NCBI RefSeq assembly: GCF_000262345.1
Contig: NZ_AJTQ01000115.1
Location: forward strand, 1-50,812
DNA: 50,812 nucleotides
DNA from: Streptomyces xiaopingdaonensis
GTDB taxonomy: Bacteria; Actinomycetota; Actinomycetes; Streptomycetales; Streptomycetaceae
Direction: 5' to 3'
Shown: positions 7,154-16,611 of the stretch, in pieces
Layout of the letters: every line of letters begins with the position of its first letter
Position numbering within the stretch: position 1 is the stretch's first letter
Position numbers and translations under genes: made by a program
The notes under the pieces: model-generated
Database searches by the model: none
Told to the model about the DNA's origin: nothing
The model's input: the letters and a program-made list of their open reading frames with translations, nothing else

Positions 7154-10100
7154 GTGAGCGGAATCAGCAGACGCAGGCTTCTCGGCACGGCAGGCGCCCT
7201 CGGCGCCGGCACGGCGACGGCGTACGGACCCCCCGCGGCGGCCGCGGCACGCGGCCCGGCCGGAGGAGGCGGCAGCGGCGGGGAAGCCGACCCCTCCCGC
7301 GCGGCCCCGGACCCCGCCGGCGCCGCCCTCGCACGGCTACTCCCCGACCACGCCGAGCAGTTCACCCTCACCCTGCTCGACGCGGGGGCCGACGACCGCT
7401 TCCGCGTCACGGGCAGCCGGGGCGACATCCGCGTCGCCGGCACCACCCCCGCGGCGATGCTCACCGGCGTCCACTGGTACCTCAAGTACACCTGCCACGC
7501 CCACATCTCCTGGGCCGGAACGCGGCTCGACCTCCCCGCGACCCTCCCCGCGCCGAGCAGTACGTACGAGCAACGCGCGACCGTACCCCACAGGTTCGTC
7601 CTCAACGACACCCACGACGGCTACGCCGGCGCCTACGCGGACTGGCCGCAGTGGGAGCGTTTCCTCGACGTCCTCGCGCTCCACGGCTGCAACGAGGTCC
7701 TCGTCACCGTCGGAGCCGACGGCGTCTACCACCGGTTCCTCCAGGACTTCGGCTACTCCGACGCCGAGGCGCGCGCGTGGATCCCCGCACCCAGCCACCA
7801 GCCGTGGTGGCTCCTCCAGAACCTCTCCGCGTACGGCGGCCCCCTCACCCCCCACCAACTGCGCCGCCGCACCGAGTTGGGCCGGCGCATCACCTCACGC
7901 CTGCGCGAACTCGGCATGCACCCCGTCCTCCCCGGCTACTTCGGCTCCGTCCCCGCCGACTTCGCCGAACGCAACCAGGGCGCCCGCACCGTCCCGCAAG
8001 GCGACTGGCACGGCCTGGAGCGCCCCGCCTGGCTCGACCCACGCACCCCCCACTTCCGCACCGCGGCCGCCGCCTACTACCGCCACCAGCGCGAACTCCT
8101 CGGCGAAGCGGACCACTTCAAGATGGACCTGCTCCACGAGGGCGGGGACCCGGGCGACGTCCCCGTCGCCGAGGCCGCGCACGGCGTCGAGCAGGCGATG
8201 CGGAAGGCGAAGCCGGACGCCGTCTGGGTGATCCTCGGCTGGCAGAGCAACCCGCGCCCCGAGATCCTCCAGGGCATCTCCCGCAAGAACCAGGTGCTCA
8301 TCGTCGACGGCCTCTCCGACCTGGAGGCGACGAGCGACCGGGAGAGCGACTGGAACGGCACCCCGTACGCCTTCGGCACCATCCCCAACTTCGGCGGCCG
8401 CACCACCCTCGGCGCCAAGTGCCACATGTGGACCGACCGTTTCGCCGAGTGGCGCGACAAGAAGGGCAGCACACTCGCCGGCACCGCCTACATGCCCGAG
8501 GCCGCCGACCGCGATCCCGCCGCCTTCGAGCTCTTCAGCGAACTCGCCTGGCGCCGCGAGGCGATCGACCGCACCGACTGGTTCCGCGAGTACGCCCGCG
8601 TCCGCTACGGCGCCGACGCGGCCCGCGCCGCGCAGGGCTCCGGCGAGAAGGCCCTCGCCGCCCTCCGCGACACCGCCTACCACCTGGAGACCACCGACGG
8701 CCGCCCGCACGACAGCATCTTCTCCGCCCGCCCCGACCTCAAGGCCCGCTCCGGCTCCCACTACGCCACCAAGTCCCCCGGCTACGACCTGCCCGCCTTC
8801 GACGCCGCCCTCGACGCGCTCCTCGGCCTCCCCGAGCGCGTCCGCACCACCGACACCTACCGCTACGACCTCACCGACCTCGCACGGCAGGCGCTCGCCA
8901 ACCGCTCCTGGACGCTGATCGCCCAACTCGACGCCGCCTACGCCCGCAAGGACACCACCGCCTTCCGCGAGTTGAGCACCCTGTGGCTCCGCCTCCTCCA
9001 ACTCGCCGACGAGACCGCGGGCGCCCACCGCGGCTTCCTCCTCGGCCCCTGGATCGCCGACGCGACCCGCGCCGCGGGCACCGCGGCGGAGCGCACCGCC
9101 CTCGCGCGCACGGCCCGCGCCCTCGTCACCACCTGGGACGGCCGCGACACCGCCGACCAGGGCCGCCTCGCCAACTACAGCAACCGCGACTGGCACGGCC
9201 TCCTCGCCGACGTCCACCTCCCGGAGTGGCGGGACTACCTCGACGAGCTCGCCGACGCACTCGCCGAAAAGCGCTCACCGAAGACCTTCGACTGGTACGC
9301 ACGCGAGGAGAAGTGGGTGAACGACGCGCCCGCCTACCCCGAACGCCCCGTCGGCGACGCGCACGCCCTCGCCACCAAGGTCCGCGACACCCTCGCCAAG
9401 GCCCCCTACCAGGGCAGCGTCCGCGCCACCTCGGACCCGCGCGCCCTGAAGCCGGGCGCCACCGGCGAGTTGACCGCCGTCTTCCGCAACGAGAACGGCC
9501 TGGAGCCCACGGGCCGCGTCGACTTCACCCTCACCGGACTCGACGACGCGGACCCCCGCGGCCCGCTCACCTTCCCCGAGGTGGCCCCCGCAGGCCGCGC
9601 CGAGGTCACCTGGCGCCTGACGGCCCCGAAGAAACTCGACCGTCCGCTGCAACCGCTGCGTTACGGGCTGCGCGTCCGGTACGGGTCGCGCGGCGCGAAG
9701 CGCGTCGAAGCGCGCTCCGAGGGCGAGGTCTACGTGGCGGGCCCGCTCGACGACGGGCTGCGCACCGTCAGCACCAACGACGCCGTCTTCGGGCAGGCGG
9801 GCGCGCGCCTCGCCGTCGACGGCGGCGGGCGGGACCTGTGGAAGGCCACCGCCGAGTTCGGCGCCGTCTACCGCAGCGGGGCGCTCCGCGACGGCGGCTC
9901 GGTGCAGGTCCGCGTCGACGCGCAGGAGAACACGAGCGAGTGGGCCCGCGCCGGCCTCGTCGTCCGCAACGACCTCGCCTCCGCCACGTCCCCCGGCTTC
10001 GCCAACCTCGCGCTCACCCCCGGACACGGCGTCGTCCTCTCCCACGACGCCGACGGCGACGGCGAGTTGGACACCTACCGCGCCGTCCCCGGAGTCCACG

Positions 10101-10306
10101 CCCCGGTGCTGCTCCGGATCACCCGCAAGGCAGGCGACTGGACCGGCGCCTTCTCCCGCGACAACGGCCGGACCTGGCGCACCGTCGCGACCGTGCGCCT
10201 CCCCGCAGCCGGCTCCGCCCAGGACGCCGGCCTCTTCATGACAGCGACCGACGGCGGCTTGGGGCGGCGCGGCCTCGTGGAGTTCCGTGATCTGCGTGCC
10301 GGTTGA
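7154..10306 (+). CDS. Secreted GH89 alpha-N-acetylglucosaminidase
   Basis: A protein of about 1050 residues with a Tat signal at its start (SRRRLLG followed by a hydrophobic Ala/Gly stretch). The core matches the NAGLU family (GH89), which hydrolyses terminal alpha-linked N-acetylglucosamine. The expected catalytic pair is visible: Glu in LLHEGG (about residue 329) and Glu in MPEAADRDP (about 449), with HFKMD before the first and ELAWR after the second. After about residue 740 come a beta-sandwich NEW3-like segment and a C-terminal DUF1349/laminin-like domain (VQVRVDAQ, ARAGLVVRND). Likely substrates are mucin- or heparan-type glycans or microbial polymers with terminal GlcNAc. GTG at 7154 is preferred to GTG at 7142 as it sits right before the Tat motif. 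Confidence 0.9.
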   Translation: MSGISRRRLLGTAGALGAGTATAYGPPAAAAARGPAGGGGSGGEADPSRAAPDPAGAALARLLPDHAEQFTLTLLDAGADDRFRVTGSRGDIRVAGTTPAAMLTGVHWYLKYTCHAHISWAGTRLDLPATLPAPSSTYEQRATVPHRFVLNDTHDGYAGAYADWPQWERFLDVLALHGCNEVLVTVGADGVYHRFLQDFGYSDAEARAWIPAPSHQPWWLLQNLSAYGGPLTPHQLRRRTELGRRITSRLRELGMHPVLPGYFGSVPADFAERNQGARTVPQGDWHGLERPAWLDPRTPHFRTAAAAYYRHQRELLGEADHFKMDLLHEGGDPGDVPVAEAAHGVEQAMRKAKPDAVWVILGWQSNPRPEILQGISRKNQVLIVDGLSDLEATSDRESDWNGTPYAFGTIPNFGGRTTLGAKCHMWTDRFAEWRDKKGSTLAGTAYMPEAADRDPAAFELFSELAWRREAIDRTDWFREYARVRYGADAARAAQGSGEKALAALRDTAYHLETTDGRPHDSIFSARPDLKARSGSHYATKSPGYDLPAFDAALDALLGLPERVRTTDTYRYDLTDLARQALANRSWTLIAQLDAAYARKDTTAFRELSTLWLRLLQLADETAGAHRGFLLGPWIADATRAAGTAAERTALARTARALVTTWDGRDTADQGRLANYSNRDWHGLLADVHLPEWRDYLDELADALAEKRSPKTFDWYAREEKWVNDAPAYPERPVGDAHALATKVRDTLAKAPYQGSVRATSDPRALKPGATGELTAVFRNENGLEPTGRVDFTLTGLDDADPRGPLTFPEVAPAGRAEVTWRLTAPKKLDRPLQPLRYGLRVRYGSRGAKRVEARSEGEVYVAGPLDDGLRTVSTNDAVFGQAGARLAVDGGGRDLWKATAEFGAVYRSGALRDGGSVQVRVDAQENTSEWARAGLVVRNDLASATSPGFANLALTPGHGVVLSHDADGDGELDTYRAVPGVHAPVLLRITRKAGDWTGAFSRDNGRTWRTVATVRLPAAGSAQDAGLFMTATDGGLGRRGLVEFRDLRAG

Positions 10307-10420
10307 CGGTGCGGTGCGGCCTGGTCCGCCGTCCGCAACGGCTGCTCCCGGGACGGGAGTTGCCGTTGGCGCCGGTGGAGGGGGAGCCGGGCCGTCGCTC
10401 AGGACGTCGGCCGGGGAGGG

Positions 10421-10470
10421 CAGTGGGCGTCGCGGCCTCGTCGACTTCCGTGACGTGAGCGTCGGTTGAG
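10421..10470 (+). pseudogene. Remnant second copy of the GH89 gene 3' end
   Basis: In the frame ending with the TGA at 10467-10469 the sequence reads GRRGLVDFRDVSVG then stop. The genuine GH89 C-terminus reads GRRGLVEFRDLRAG then stop, about 160 bases upstream and in another frame. DNA identity is also high over about 45 bases. A terminator hairpin follows directly (10475-10509). This looks like the surviving tail of a former paralogue or a partial duplication. Confidence 0.6.
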
Positions 10471-10474
10471 GCGC

Positions 10475-10509
10475 CGGGCGGGCGGCATCGAACCACTGCT
10501 GCCCGCCCG
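10475..10509 (+). terminator. Hairpin after the GH89 tail remnant
   Basis: CGGGCGGGC (10475-10483) pairs perfectly with GCCCGCCCG (10501-10509). It directly follows the stop of the duplicated C-terminal remnant, as if it were that copy's original terminator. Confidence 0.55.
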
Positions 10510-10578
10510 CCCCGGAACGACGGAGGCGCCCCGCCCGGCCGGAAGAGGCCACCGCCCGTACCGGCCGCGGGAGATCCC

Positions 10579-10608
10579 GCACCGGCCGCGCACGCGCGCG
10601 GCCGGTGC
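10579..10608. terminator. Bidirectional hairpin terminator
   Basis: A perfect 13-base stem, GCACCGGCCGCGC (10579-10591) with GCGCGGCCGGTGC (10596-10608), has a 4-base loop. It lies just past the stop of the leftward NsdA-like gene. Confidence 0.65.
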
Positions 10609-10656
10609 GACGGCAACGGGCGGGCGGCCACCGGAGCGGGGGGACGCAGGCCGCGC

Positions 10657-12312
10657 TCAGCCCATCGCCGCGACCTTCTCGCGGTACCCCTTCACAGGCG
10701 CCGCGTCCCGATACGGTTCGAGGCGCCGCTCGAAGTCGCGTACGTACTCGTGCGCCCGGACCGAACGCATCTCGGCCGCCTGCCCCGCGGCCTCGGCGGC
10801 GAGAGCGCACGCCTGGTCGACCTCGCCGAGGCCGAGGCGGGCGGTGGCGAGCACGATCCGGCAGAAGAGCCGGCTGCGCGCGAAGCCGGTGCCGCGGAGC
10901 TGGAGCGAGCGCTCCGCGTGCTGGGCGGCGGGGCGGAACTGCTGGAGGTCGCGGTGCGAGTGCGCGAACTCGTCGGCGAGCTGCGCCTCGTCGAAGGAGC
11001 GCGCCCACTGCGGCGCCTCCTCGCCGGGGCGCGACGCCTCCATCGCCCGCTCCGCGCGCGCCAGCGAGGCCGTGCACGCGCGCACCTCGCCGAGGACCGC
11101 GTGCCCCCGCGCCTCCGCCGAGTGCAGCAGCGCCTGCACCACGGGCGAGGCCGAGGTGCCCACGCCCTGCTGCGCGACGCGTGCCAACTGCACCGCCTCC
11201 CGGCCGTGTCCGAGGTAGACGGCCTGCCGGCTCATGGTCACGAGCACGAAGCTGCCGTACGCGCGGTCCCCCGCGGCCTGCGTGAGCCGCAGCGCCTGCA
11301 CGAAGTACCGCTGTGCCAGGCCGTGCGCCGCGATGTCGTACGACGTCCACCCCGCGAGCCTCGTCAGGTCGGCGGCGGCCGCGAAGAGCCGGCGGCCGAC
11401 CTGCTCGCCGTAGACGCCGCGGAGCATCGGCTCGGCCTCGTGTTCCAGGTACCGCACGAGGGCCTGCCGGGCGTGGCCGCCGCCGTACGCGTGGTCGAGC
11501 GCGCGGAAGAGTTCGCAGACGGCGCGGAGCGCGGCGACGTCGCCACCGGTGACCTTCTGCCCCGGACCGCGCTCGACACGGTCGAGCCGCGCCCCCGTCG
11601 CACCGGCGAGTTGGGCGCCGGAGGGGGAGCGCGGCAGCCCCGGCTGCGGAGCCGGGCGGGCCTGCGCGGGGACGCGGACGGGCTGCCCCGGGCGGCGGGG
11701 GTACCCCACGGGGCCGCGCCCGCCGGGGAGTTGACCGCTCCGCTGGTGCGCCGGGGGCGCGGCGGCCTGCTGTCCGGGCTGTCCGGCCTCGCCGCTCTTG
11801 CCGCCCTTGGCTCCGCTCTCGGGATCCGGGCCGCGTGCCACCCGCTCGTCCGCGCGGCCGATCAGCCAGTCCCGGCTCGGCACGACGAGGCCCGCGGGCG
11901 TGAAGGCGATCTTGCGCAGCTCCGCGTGGCTCCCCGAGTCCTTCCGCCACAGGCCGCTGACGATCTCCACCGCCTCGGCGGGGGTGGCGGCGAACTCCAG
12001 GCCCGCGTAGACGGGGGCGCACGCGTCCAACCCCAGGTCCTGGGCGGTGAGTCGACGGCCCAGGCGGCGGGTGAAGACCTCGGCGATGAGCGCGGGCGTC
12101 GTGCCGCGCGGCTGCTGGCCGCGGAGCCAGCGGGTGACGGACGTCTTGTCGTAGCGCAGGTCGAGGCCGTGCTCCAGGCCGAGTTGGTCGACCCTCCTGG
12201 CGAGTCCTGCGTTGGAGAACCCCGCCTCGGCGATGAGGGTGGCGAGTTGGCGGTTGGGGACGCGTTGTGCGGAGGACTGGGGTGCGGGGTCCTCAGGTCG
12301 TTCCAGGGTCAT
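10657..12312 (-). CDS. NsdA-like TPR transcriptional regulator
   Basis: The 551-residue protein has an N-terminal domain (about 18-80) with an XRE-like helix-turn-helix and a conserved actinobacterial pattern: QLATLIAEAGFSNAGLARRV, then RYDKTSVTRWLRGQQPRG. A Gly/Pro/Gln-rich linker spans roughly 165-240. The C-terminal 300 residues are helical repeats of tetratricopeptide type. This layout is that of NsdA and relatives, which repress sporulation and antibiotic production in Streptomyces. I judge the family likely but not which paralogue it is. The gene lies divergent from lipB, as a similar regulator does in S. coelicolor. Its exact targets are unknown. Confidence 0.8.
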   Translation of the reverse strand: MTLERPEDPAPQSSAQRVPNRQLATLIAEAGFSNAGLARRVDQLGLEHGLDLRYDKTSVTRWLRGQQPRGTTPALIAEVFTRRLGRRLTAQDLGLDACAPVYAGLEFAATPAEAVEIVSGLWRKDSGSHAELRKIAFTPAGLVVPSRDWLIGRADERVARGPDPESGAKGGKSGEAGQPGQQAAAPPAHQRSGQLPGGRGPVGYPRRPGQPVRVPAQARPAPQPGLPRSPSGAQLAGATGARLDRVERGPGQKVTGGDVAALRAVCELFRALDHAYGGGHARQALVRYLEHEAEPMLRGVYGEQVGRRLFAAAADLTRLAGWTSYDIAAHGLAQRYFVQALRLTQAAGDRAYGSFVLVTMSRQAVYLGHGREAVQLARVAQQGVGTSASPVVQALLHSAEARGHAVLGEVRACTASLARAERAMEASRPGEEAPQWARSFDEAQLADEFAHSHRDLQQFRPAAQHAERSLQLRGTGFARSRLFCRIVLATARLGLGEVDQACALAAEAAGQAAEMRSVRAHEYVRDFERRLEPYRDAAPVKGYREKVAAMG

Positions 12313-12844
12313 CGGAAACTCCTAGCGGGGTACCGCCGGCTTCGGTTGCGGGGATGGGGGCGTCCTCGGACCGGCGGCACACCCGGAGGTGCCGCCGCGC
12401 CGGCGGTGTCTGCCTGCGGAGTTGGTGTGGGCCTCAACCGAAGTCCTCCCGGACGGCACTCGGTGACGAGAAGTGGCGGGAAACGGCGGGTAGTCAGCGG
12501 AAGTTCGGTGTGCGGGCGGGCAGCAGCCAGGAGCTGCGGCGCACCGCGCCGAGCGTGGAGTGCGAACCGCGCGACCCCCTCCTCGTCTGCGGGGCGACCA
12601 GGCGGCGAAAGGCGCCCATGGTGCCCTCGCGGCTTACGGCAGACGCCCGAGGCGCCCTCATGGAACGGCGCGAATGTAACGGTCCGCGCACCGGGCATCT
12701 GCGGCTTCGTCCGGTATTCATCCGTACGTGTGAGGAAAGGCCGCCTGCCACGACGGAGAGCCGCGCCCGTAGAGTGGCAGCGGTCCGAGGAGCAGCCCCG
12801 CGGCCGCACGCCGGCGCTCGTAGGGCGATGAGGAGGAGGCCGTG
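12313..12844. other. Long divergent intergenic region before lipB
   Basis: About 530 bases separate two divergent starts. Arg/Pro-rich frames occur on both strands but none has a ribosome binding site with a recognisable product. A TAGAGT hexamer near 12770 could be a lipB -10. No terminator or repeat of note was seen. Confidence 0.4.
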
Positions 12845-13693
12845 ATGGCGCAGTCCGTGGTCGGTACCGAGACGACCGGAGCAGCGGCGAAGCAGCAGGA
12901 CCCGGCCGCCGGACTCGTCTTCCGCCGCGTCGGATTCGGCGCCGAGGCGGTCGAGTACCTCCGCGCCTGGGAGCTCCAGCGCGAGGTGCACACGGCCCGC
13001 GCCGCCGACGAGATCCCGGACACCTGCCTGCTCCTGGAGCACCCCCCGGTCTACACGGCCGGCCGCCGGACCACCGACGACGAACGCCCCCTCGACGGCA
13101 CCCCCGTCATCGACATCGACCGCGGCGGAAAGATCACCTGGCACGGCCCGGGACAGCTCGTCGGCTACCCGATCCTGCGCCTCGGGCAGCCGATCGACGT
13201 GATCGCCTACGTGCGCCGGCTGGAGGAGGCGCTCATCAGCGCCTGCGCCGAGTTCGGTCTGGAGACGACGCGGGTCGAGGGCCGAAGCGGCGTCTGGGTC
13301 CTCGGTGACCCTGCGCCCCCTGTGCCGTCGGGGACGGGCGGCCTCTCCCTCGACCTCGGCGGGGGCCTCGCGTCCCCGCCGGCCGGCGTCGAGCAGCAGG
13401 AGTACGACGCGCGCCTGCGCGGCCCCGAGTACGCGCCTTCCAACGCCGGCCAGCGAGGCGAGGACCGCAAGCTCGCCGCGATCGGCGTCCGCATCTCCAA
13501 GGGCGTGACGATGCACGGCTTCTCGCTCAACTGCAACCCGGACAACACCTGGTTCGACCGCATCGTCCCCTGCGGGATCAGGGACGCGGGCGTCGCGTCG
13601 CTCGCGGAGGAGCTCGGCCGCGACGTCACGGTCGAGGAGGTGCTCCCGGTCGTCGAGCGGCACCTGGAGGCCGAGTTCGGCGCCCGCGCCTGA
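12845..13693 (+). CDS. lipB: Lipoyl(octanoyl) transferase LipB
   Basis: LipB moves octanoyl from acyl carrier protein to the lipoyl domains of the 2-oxoacid dehydrogenases and the glycine cleavage H protein. The 282-residue protein has [13 protein letters not shown], the core [17 protein letters not shown] (HGPGQ at about 100), and the catalytic pair K209 (DRKLAAIG) and C243 (VPCGI); the 34-residue gap between them equals that of the Mycobacterium enzyme. A Gly/Pro-rich insert of about 45 residues before K209 is usual in Streptomyces. The N-terminus is about 20 residues longer than most. GTG at 12842 is an alternative start three bases upstream; AGGAGG fits either. lipA follows after 97 bases. 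Confidence 0.95.
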   Translation: MAQSVVGTETTGAAAKQQDPAAGLVFRRVGFGAEAVEYLRAWELQREVHTARAADEIPDTCLLLEHPPVYTAGRRTTDDERPLDGTPVIDIDRGGKITWHGPGQLVGYPILRLGQPIDVIAYVRRLEEALISACAEFGLETTRVEGRSGVWVLGDPAPPVPSGTGGLSLDLGGGLASPPAGVEQQEYDARLRGPEYAPSNAGQRGEDRKLAAIGVRISKGVTMHGFSLNCNPDNTWFDRIVPCGIRDAGVASLAEELGRDVTVEEVLPVVERHLEAEFGARA

Positions 13694-13790
13694 GGAGCGC
13701 CGCTCGTCGGAAGACCGGGGGTCTGCGCCAGGGAAGCGCAGGCGTAGTCTGATAACCGTCGAGGAATCGAAAGTACTGAGGGAGCCGGAC

Positions 13791-14732
13791 GTGTCCGCTG
13801 TCGCACCCGATGGTCGAAAGCTGCTGCGCCTGGAGGTCCGCAACAGCGAGACTCCGATCGAGCGCAAGCCCGAGTGGATCAAGACCCGGGCGAAGATGGG
13901 ACCCGAGTACAACGCACTCCAGAACCTGGTGAAGAGCGAGGGTCTGCACACGGTCTGCCAGGAGGCGGGCTGCCCCAACATCTTCGAGTGCTGGGAGGAC
14001 CGCGAGGCGACCTTCCTCATCGGAGGCGAGCAGTGCACCAGGCGCTGCGACTTCTGCCAGATCGACACCGGCAGGCCGGCCGAGCTCGACCGCGACGAGC
14101 CCCGCCGCGTGGCCGAGTCGGTGCGCACCATGGAACTGCGCTACGCCACCATCACCGGCGTCGCCCGCGACGACCTGGAGGACGGCGGCGCCTGGCTCTA
14201 CGCGGAGACGGTCCGCCAGATCCACGCCCTGATGCCGGACACCGGCGTCGAGTTGCTCATCCCCGACTTCAACGCCGTCCCCGAGCAGCTCGCCGAGGTC
14301 TTCTCCTCGCGACCCGAGGTGCTGGCGCACAACGTCGAGACGGTGCCGCGGATCTTCAAGCGCATCCGCCCCGGCTTCCGGTACGAGCGCTCCCTCGAAG
14401 TCCTCACCAGGGCACGCGAGGACGGCCTCGTCACCAAGTCGAACCTGATCCTCGGCATGGGCGAGACCCGCGAGGAGGTGAGCGAGGCGCTGCGCGATCT
14501 CCACGCGGCCGGCTGCGAGTTGATCACCATCACGCAGTACCTCAGGCCGTCGCCCCGGCACCACCCCGTCGAGCGCTGGGTGAAGCCGCAGGAGTTCGTC
14601 GAGCTCCAGCAGGAGGCGACCGAGATCGGCTACGCCGGCGTGATGTCGGGCCCGCTCGTCCGCTCCTCCTACCGGGCCGGCCGCCTCTACAAGCAGGCCG
14701 TCGAGGCCCGCGAGACCACCCGCGTCGCCTGA
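13791..14732 (+). CDS. lipA: Lipoyl synthase LipA
   Basis: LipA is a radical SAM enzyme that inserts two sulfur atoms into the protein-bound octanoyl chain made by LipB. The 313-residue protein shows both iron-sulfur motifs: the auxiliary cluster cysteines C56, C61 and C67, and the radical SAM triad C82, C86 and C89 (CTRRCDFC). The auxiliary-cluster serine is found in [11 protein letters not shown] near the C-terminus. Length and motif order are those of the family. The GTG start at 13791 opens the conserved N-terminus. It forms the lipoylation pair with lipB just upstream, probably as one transcript, though 97 bases leave room for a second promoter. Confidence 0.97.
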   Translation: MSAVAPDGRKLLRLEVRNSETPIERKPEWIKTRAKMGPEYNALQNLVKSEGLHTVCQEAGCPNIFECWEDREATFLIGGEQCTRRCDFCQIDTGRPAELDRDEPRRVAESVRTMELRYATITGVARDDLEDGGAWLYAETVRQIHALMPDTGVELLIPDFNAVPEQLAEVFSSRPEVLAHNVETVPRIFKRIRPGFRYERSLEVLTRAREDGLVTKSNLILGMGETREEVSEALRDLHAAGCELITITQYLRPSPRHHPVERWVKPQEFVELQQEATEIGYAGVMSGPLVRSSYRAGRLYKQAVEARETTRVA

Positions 14733-14854
14733 GCCGCGTCGCGGGGGAGCGCGTTCCGACGGTTTTGACCCGGCGGACATCCCCTGGTAACACCTGTGCG
14801 TGACAGTTGCCTTACGCACCGCTCACGTCCGACGGCGACTTGGAGGGGATCACC

Positions 14855-15040
14855 TTGCGGACCGGGTTGCGCGCACTGGAGAGCCTGGAGGCGCTGCTGC
14901 TCGCCAGCGGTCAGCAGCGCGCGAGGCGGAACGCCTGGACGGCTGTCCTCGAGGACCGCCGCCGGGCGCGCGGCAGGGACGAGGCGGAACGCGTGCTCCG
15001 CGCCGCCTCGGCGCCCCGCGCCGGCACCCCCGCCACCTGA
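14855..15040 (+). CDS. Small conserved hypothetical protein of the lip-glnA block
   Basis: A 61-residue, Arg/Ala-rich helical protein (RTGLRALESLEALLLAS, then EDRRRARGRDEAERVL). A protein like this occupies the same place after lipA in S. coelicolor, as I recall. I chose the TTG at 14855, because GGAGGGG (14842-14848) stands 6 bases before it; a TTG at 14807 would add 16 residues but lacks such a site. No function is known, and no domain, signal or membrane segment is seen. High GC at third positions supports coding. Confidence 0.6.
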   Translation: MRTGLRALESLEALLLASGQQRARRNAWTAVLEDRRRARGRDEAERVLRAASAPRAGTPAT

Positions 15041-15102
15041 CGTCCGGCGCGTACACCGGCCCGAGGGAACGCGCGGCGCGCACTCCACGTAAACTTCCTC
15101 CC

Positions 15103-15792
15103 ATGGCGAGGAAGGAAAAATCAGCGGAACCTGGGCGGCTCAAGCAGATCGCCCAGACATACACGATGACCCGGCGCACGGACCGGTGGATCGGCTGGAT
15201 TCTGGCCGGCGTGGGGCTTGTCACCTTCGGTGTCCTCCTCGCGATCGGCTTCCTGGTCGGCCACCCCGTCTACCTCGGCATCCTCGGCTTCGTGCTGGCG
15301 CTGCTCGCGGCGGCGATCGTCTTCGGACGCCGCGCGGAGAAGGCCGCATTCGGGCAGATGGAAGGCCAGTTGGGCGCCGCGGCCGCCGTGCTCGACCGCA
15401 TGGGCAAGGGGTGGCACATCGACCAGGCGGTGGCGATGAACCGCAGCCAGGACGTCGTGCACCGCGCCGTCGGCAAGGCCGGCATCGTCCTGATCGGTGA
15501 GGGCAACCCGAACCGCCTGCGCTCCCTGCTGGGTTCGGAGAAGAAGCGCATGACCCGCGTCGTCGGCGACGTCCCCGTCCACGACATCGTCGTCGGCAAC
15601 GACGAGGGCCAGGTCCCGCTCCGCAAGCTCCGCACCAAGATGCTGAAGCTGCCGCGTACGCTCCAGGGCGGCCAGGTCACCGAGGTCAACGACCGCCTGC
15701 GCGCGCTCGGTGACCTGATGAGCAACATGCCGGTGCCGAAGGGCCCGATGCCCAAGGGCATGCGGATGCCGAAGGGCATGCGCGGCCGCTGA
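15103..15792 (+). CDS. DUF4191 integral membrane protein
   Basis: A 229-residue protein with a basic N-terminus (RKEKSAEPGRLKQIAQTY), two adjacent membrane helices (about 33-55 and 59-80), and a cytoplasmic C-terminal domain of about 145 residues. It ends in Met/Pro/Lys/Gly repeats (PKGPMPKGMRMPKGMRG), typical of the DUF4191 family that sits beside lipA and glnA in actinomycetes. The function of the family is not established. Order and strand match the conserved block. Confidence 0.88.
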   Translation: MARKEKSAEPGRLKQIAQTYTMTRRTDRWIGWILAGVGLVTFGVLLAIGFLVGHPVYLGILGFVLALLAAAIVFGRRAEKAAFGQMEGQLGAAAAVLDRMGKGWHIDQAVAMNRSQDVVHRAVGKAGIVLIGEGNPNRLRSLLGSEKKRMTRVVGDVPVHDIVVGNDEGQVPLRKLRTKMLKLPRTLQGGQVTEVNDRLRALGDLMSNMPVPKGPMPKGMRMPKGMRGR

Positions 15793-15811
15793 GCCTCCGC
15801 TCGGGGACGTG

Positions 15812-15843
15812 CGCCCCCGGCCTGCCGCGGCGGGCCGGGGGCG
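15812..15843. terminator. Hairpin between convergent DUF4191 and RDD genes
   Basis: CGCCCCCGGCC (15812-15822) and GGCCGGGGGCG (15833-15843) form a perfect 11-base stem 19 bases after the DUF4191 stop. It can serve both directions. Confidence 0.7.
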
Positions 15844-15941
15844 GTGTGTGCTGTGTAAGCGTCCGTATACGAAACGGCGCACGCGGCCCGTGCGGGTGAG
15901 CCGTCGGACGCCGCGGGGAGTTGACGCCCTGCGGGAGCGGC

Positions 15942-16412
15942 TCAGATACGGACCTGGACGGCGCCCGAGAGCCTGTCGTGGAGGCCGCGGTTGTCGCGGT
16001 CCCAGATCAGCGCGGGGATCGCGAGACCGAGCAGTACGGTGCGCACGAGCGTCCGCCACAGCGGCAGCCGTCCCAGTCCGTCGACGGAGACGACGCGCAG
16101 TCCGAGCAGTCGCTTCCCCATGGTGCAGCCGACCGTCCCGACCAGCACCACGCTCATCACGAGGAAGACCGGCAGCGCCCAGTCGTTGGTCGCGTGCACG
16201 TTGCGCCCGGCCAGCAGCCCGAACGAGATCACCAAGGCCAGCGCCCAGTCGACGAAGACCGCGGCGAACCGGCGGCCCATCGGCGCGAGGGAACCCGTGC
16301 CCGTCTTCGGCAGTCCGAGGCGCTCTCCGGGGTACCCGAAGTCCGTGCCCATCTCCTGCGCTGCGGCCCTCGGACCGGACAGCCAGGACCCGATTGCTTC
16401 CCTGTTCTCCAC
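15942..16412 (-). CDS. RDD-family integral membrane protein
   Basis: A 156-residue protein. Two hydrophobic helices (FAAVFVDWALALVISFGLLAG and the LPVFLVMSVVLVGTVGC stretch) come before KRLLGLRVVSVDG and a third C-terminal helix (LVRTVLLGLAIPALIW). The arginine/aspartate pattern of RDD proteins appears as GRRFAAVFVDW and DRDNRGLHDRLSG. The function is unknown; some RDD proteins are proposed ion transporters. It is convergent with the DUF4191 gene and divergent from glnA, as in S. coelicolor. The GTG at 16412 gives the conserved N-terminus. Confidence 0.88.
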   Translation of the reverse strand: MENREAIGSWLSGPRAAAQEMGTDFGYPGERLGLPKTGTGSLAPMGRRFAAVFVDWALALVISFGLLAGRNVHATNDWALPVFLVMSVVLVGTVGCTMGKRLLGLRVVSVDGLGRLPLWRTLVRTVLLGLAIPALIWDRDNRGLHDRLSGAVQVRI

Positions 16413-16478
16413 CCCTTCACGGTAGCGCGGCGGCCGATGCGCCCACGCGCGGGCGCCCGGAGAAGGCGCTCCGTCCGG

Positions 16479-16516
16479 TTAACATCAGCGAAACAAATGG
16501 GTCATGCTTGAGAAAT
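16479..16516 (+). promoter_or_regulatory. GlnR operator with four half-sites upstream of glnA
   Basis: The order is TTAAC-N6-GAAAC-N6-GTCAT-N6-GAAAT, which fits the GlnR rule of alternating gTnAc and GaAAc half-sites spaced by 6 bases. GlnR is the actinobacterial nitrogen regulator and glnA is its standard target. The block ends about 95 bases before the glnA ATG. Confidence 0.8.
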
Positions 16517-16611
16517 GGCCTCTGCTTATGGTCGAGCAGCAACGCGCCACCGCACTGGCTCGTGCCCCGGAGCAATTCCCGTCCCCTCGCGGCGGGACTA
16601 GGAGGAGTTGG

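Larger units (their letters stand above)
10307..10656. other. Intergenic region with GH89 tail repeat and two terminators
   Basis: Between the convergent GH89 and NsdA-like genes lie the duplicated GH89 C-terminal stretch (10421-10470) and two hairpins (10475-10509 and 10579-10608). No intact gene is seen. Confidence 0.5.

Noticed and set aside
12494..14131. Minus-strand frame of 545 codons across lipB and lipA
   Set aside because: Antisense shadow of two clear enzymes.
16504..16611. 36-codon N-terminal extension of GlnA
   Set aside because: It overlaps the GlnR operator, and AGGAGG with ATG at 16612 gives the standard GlnA start.
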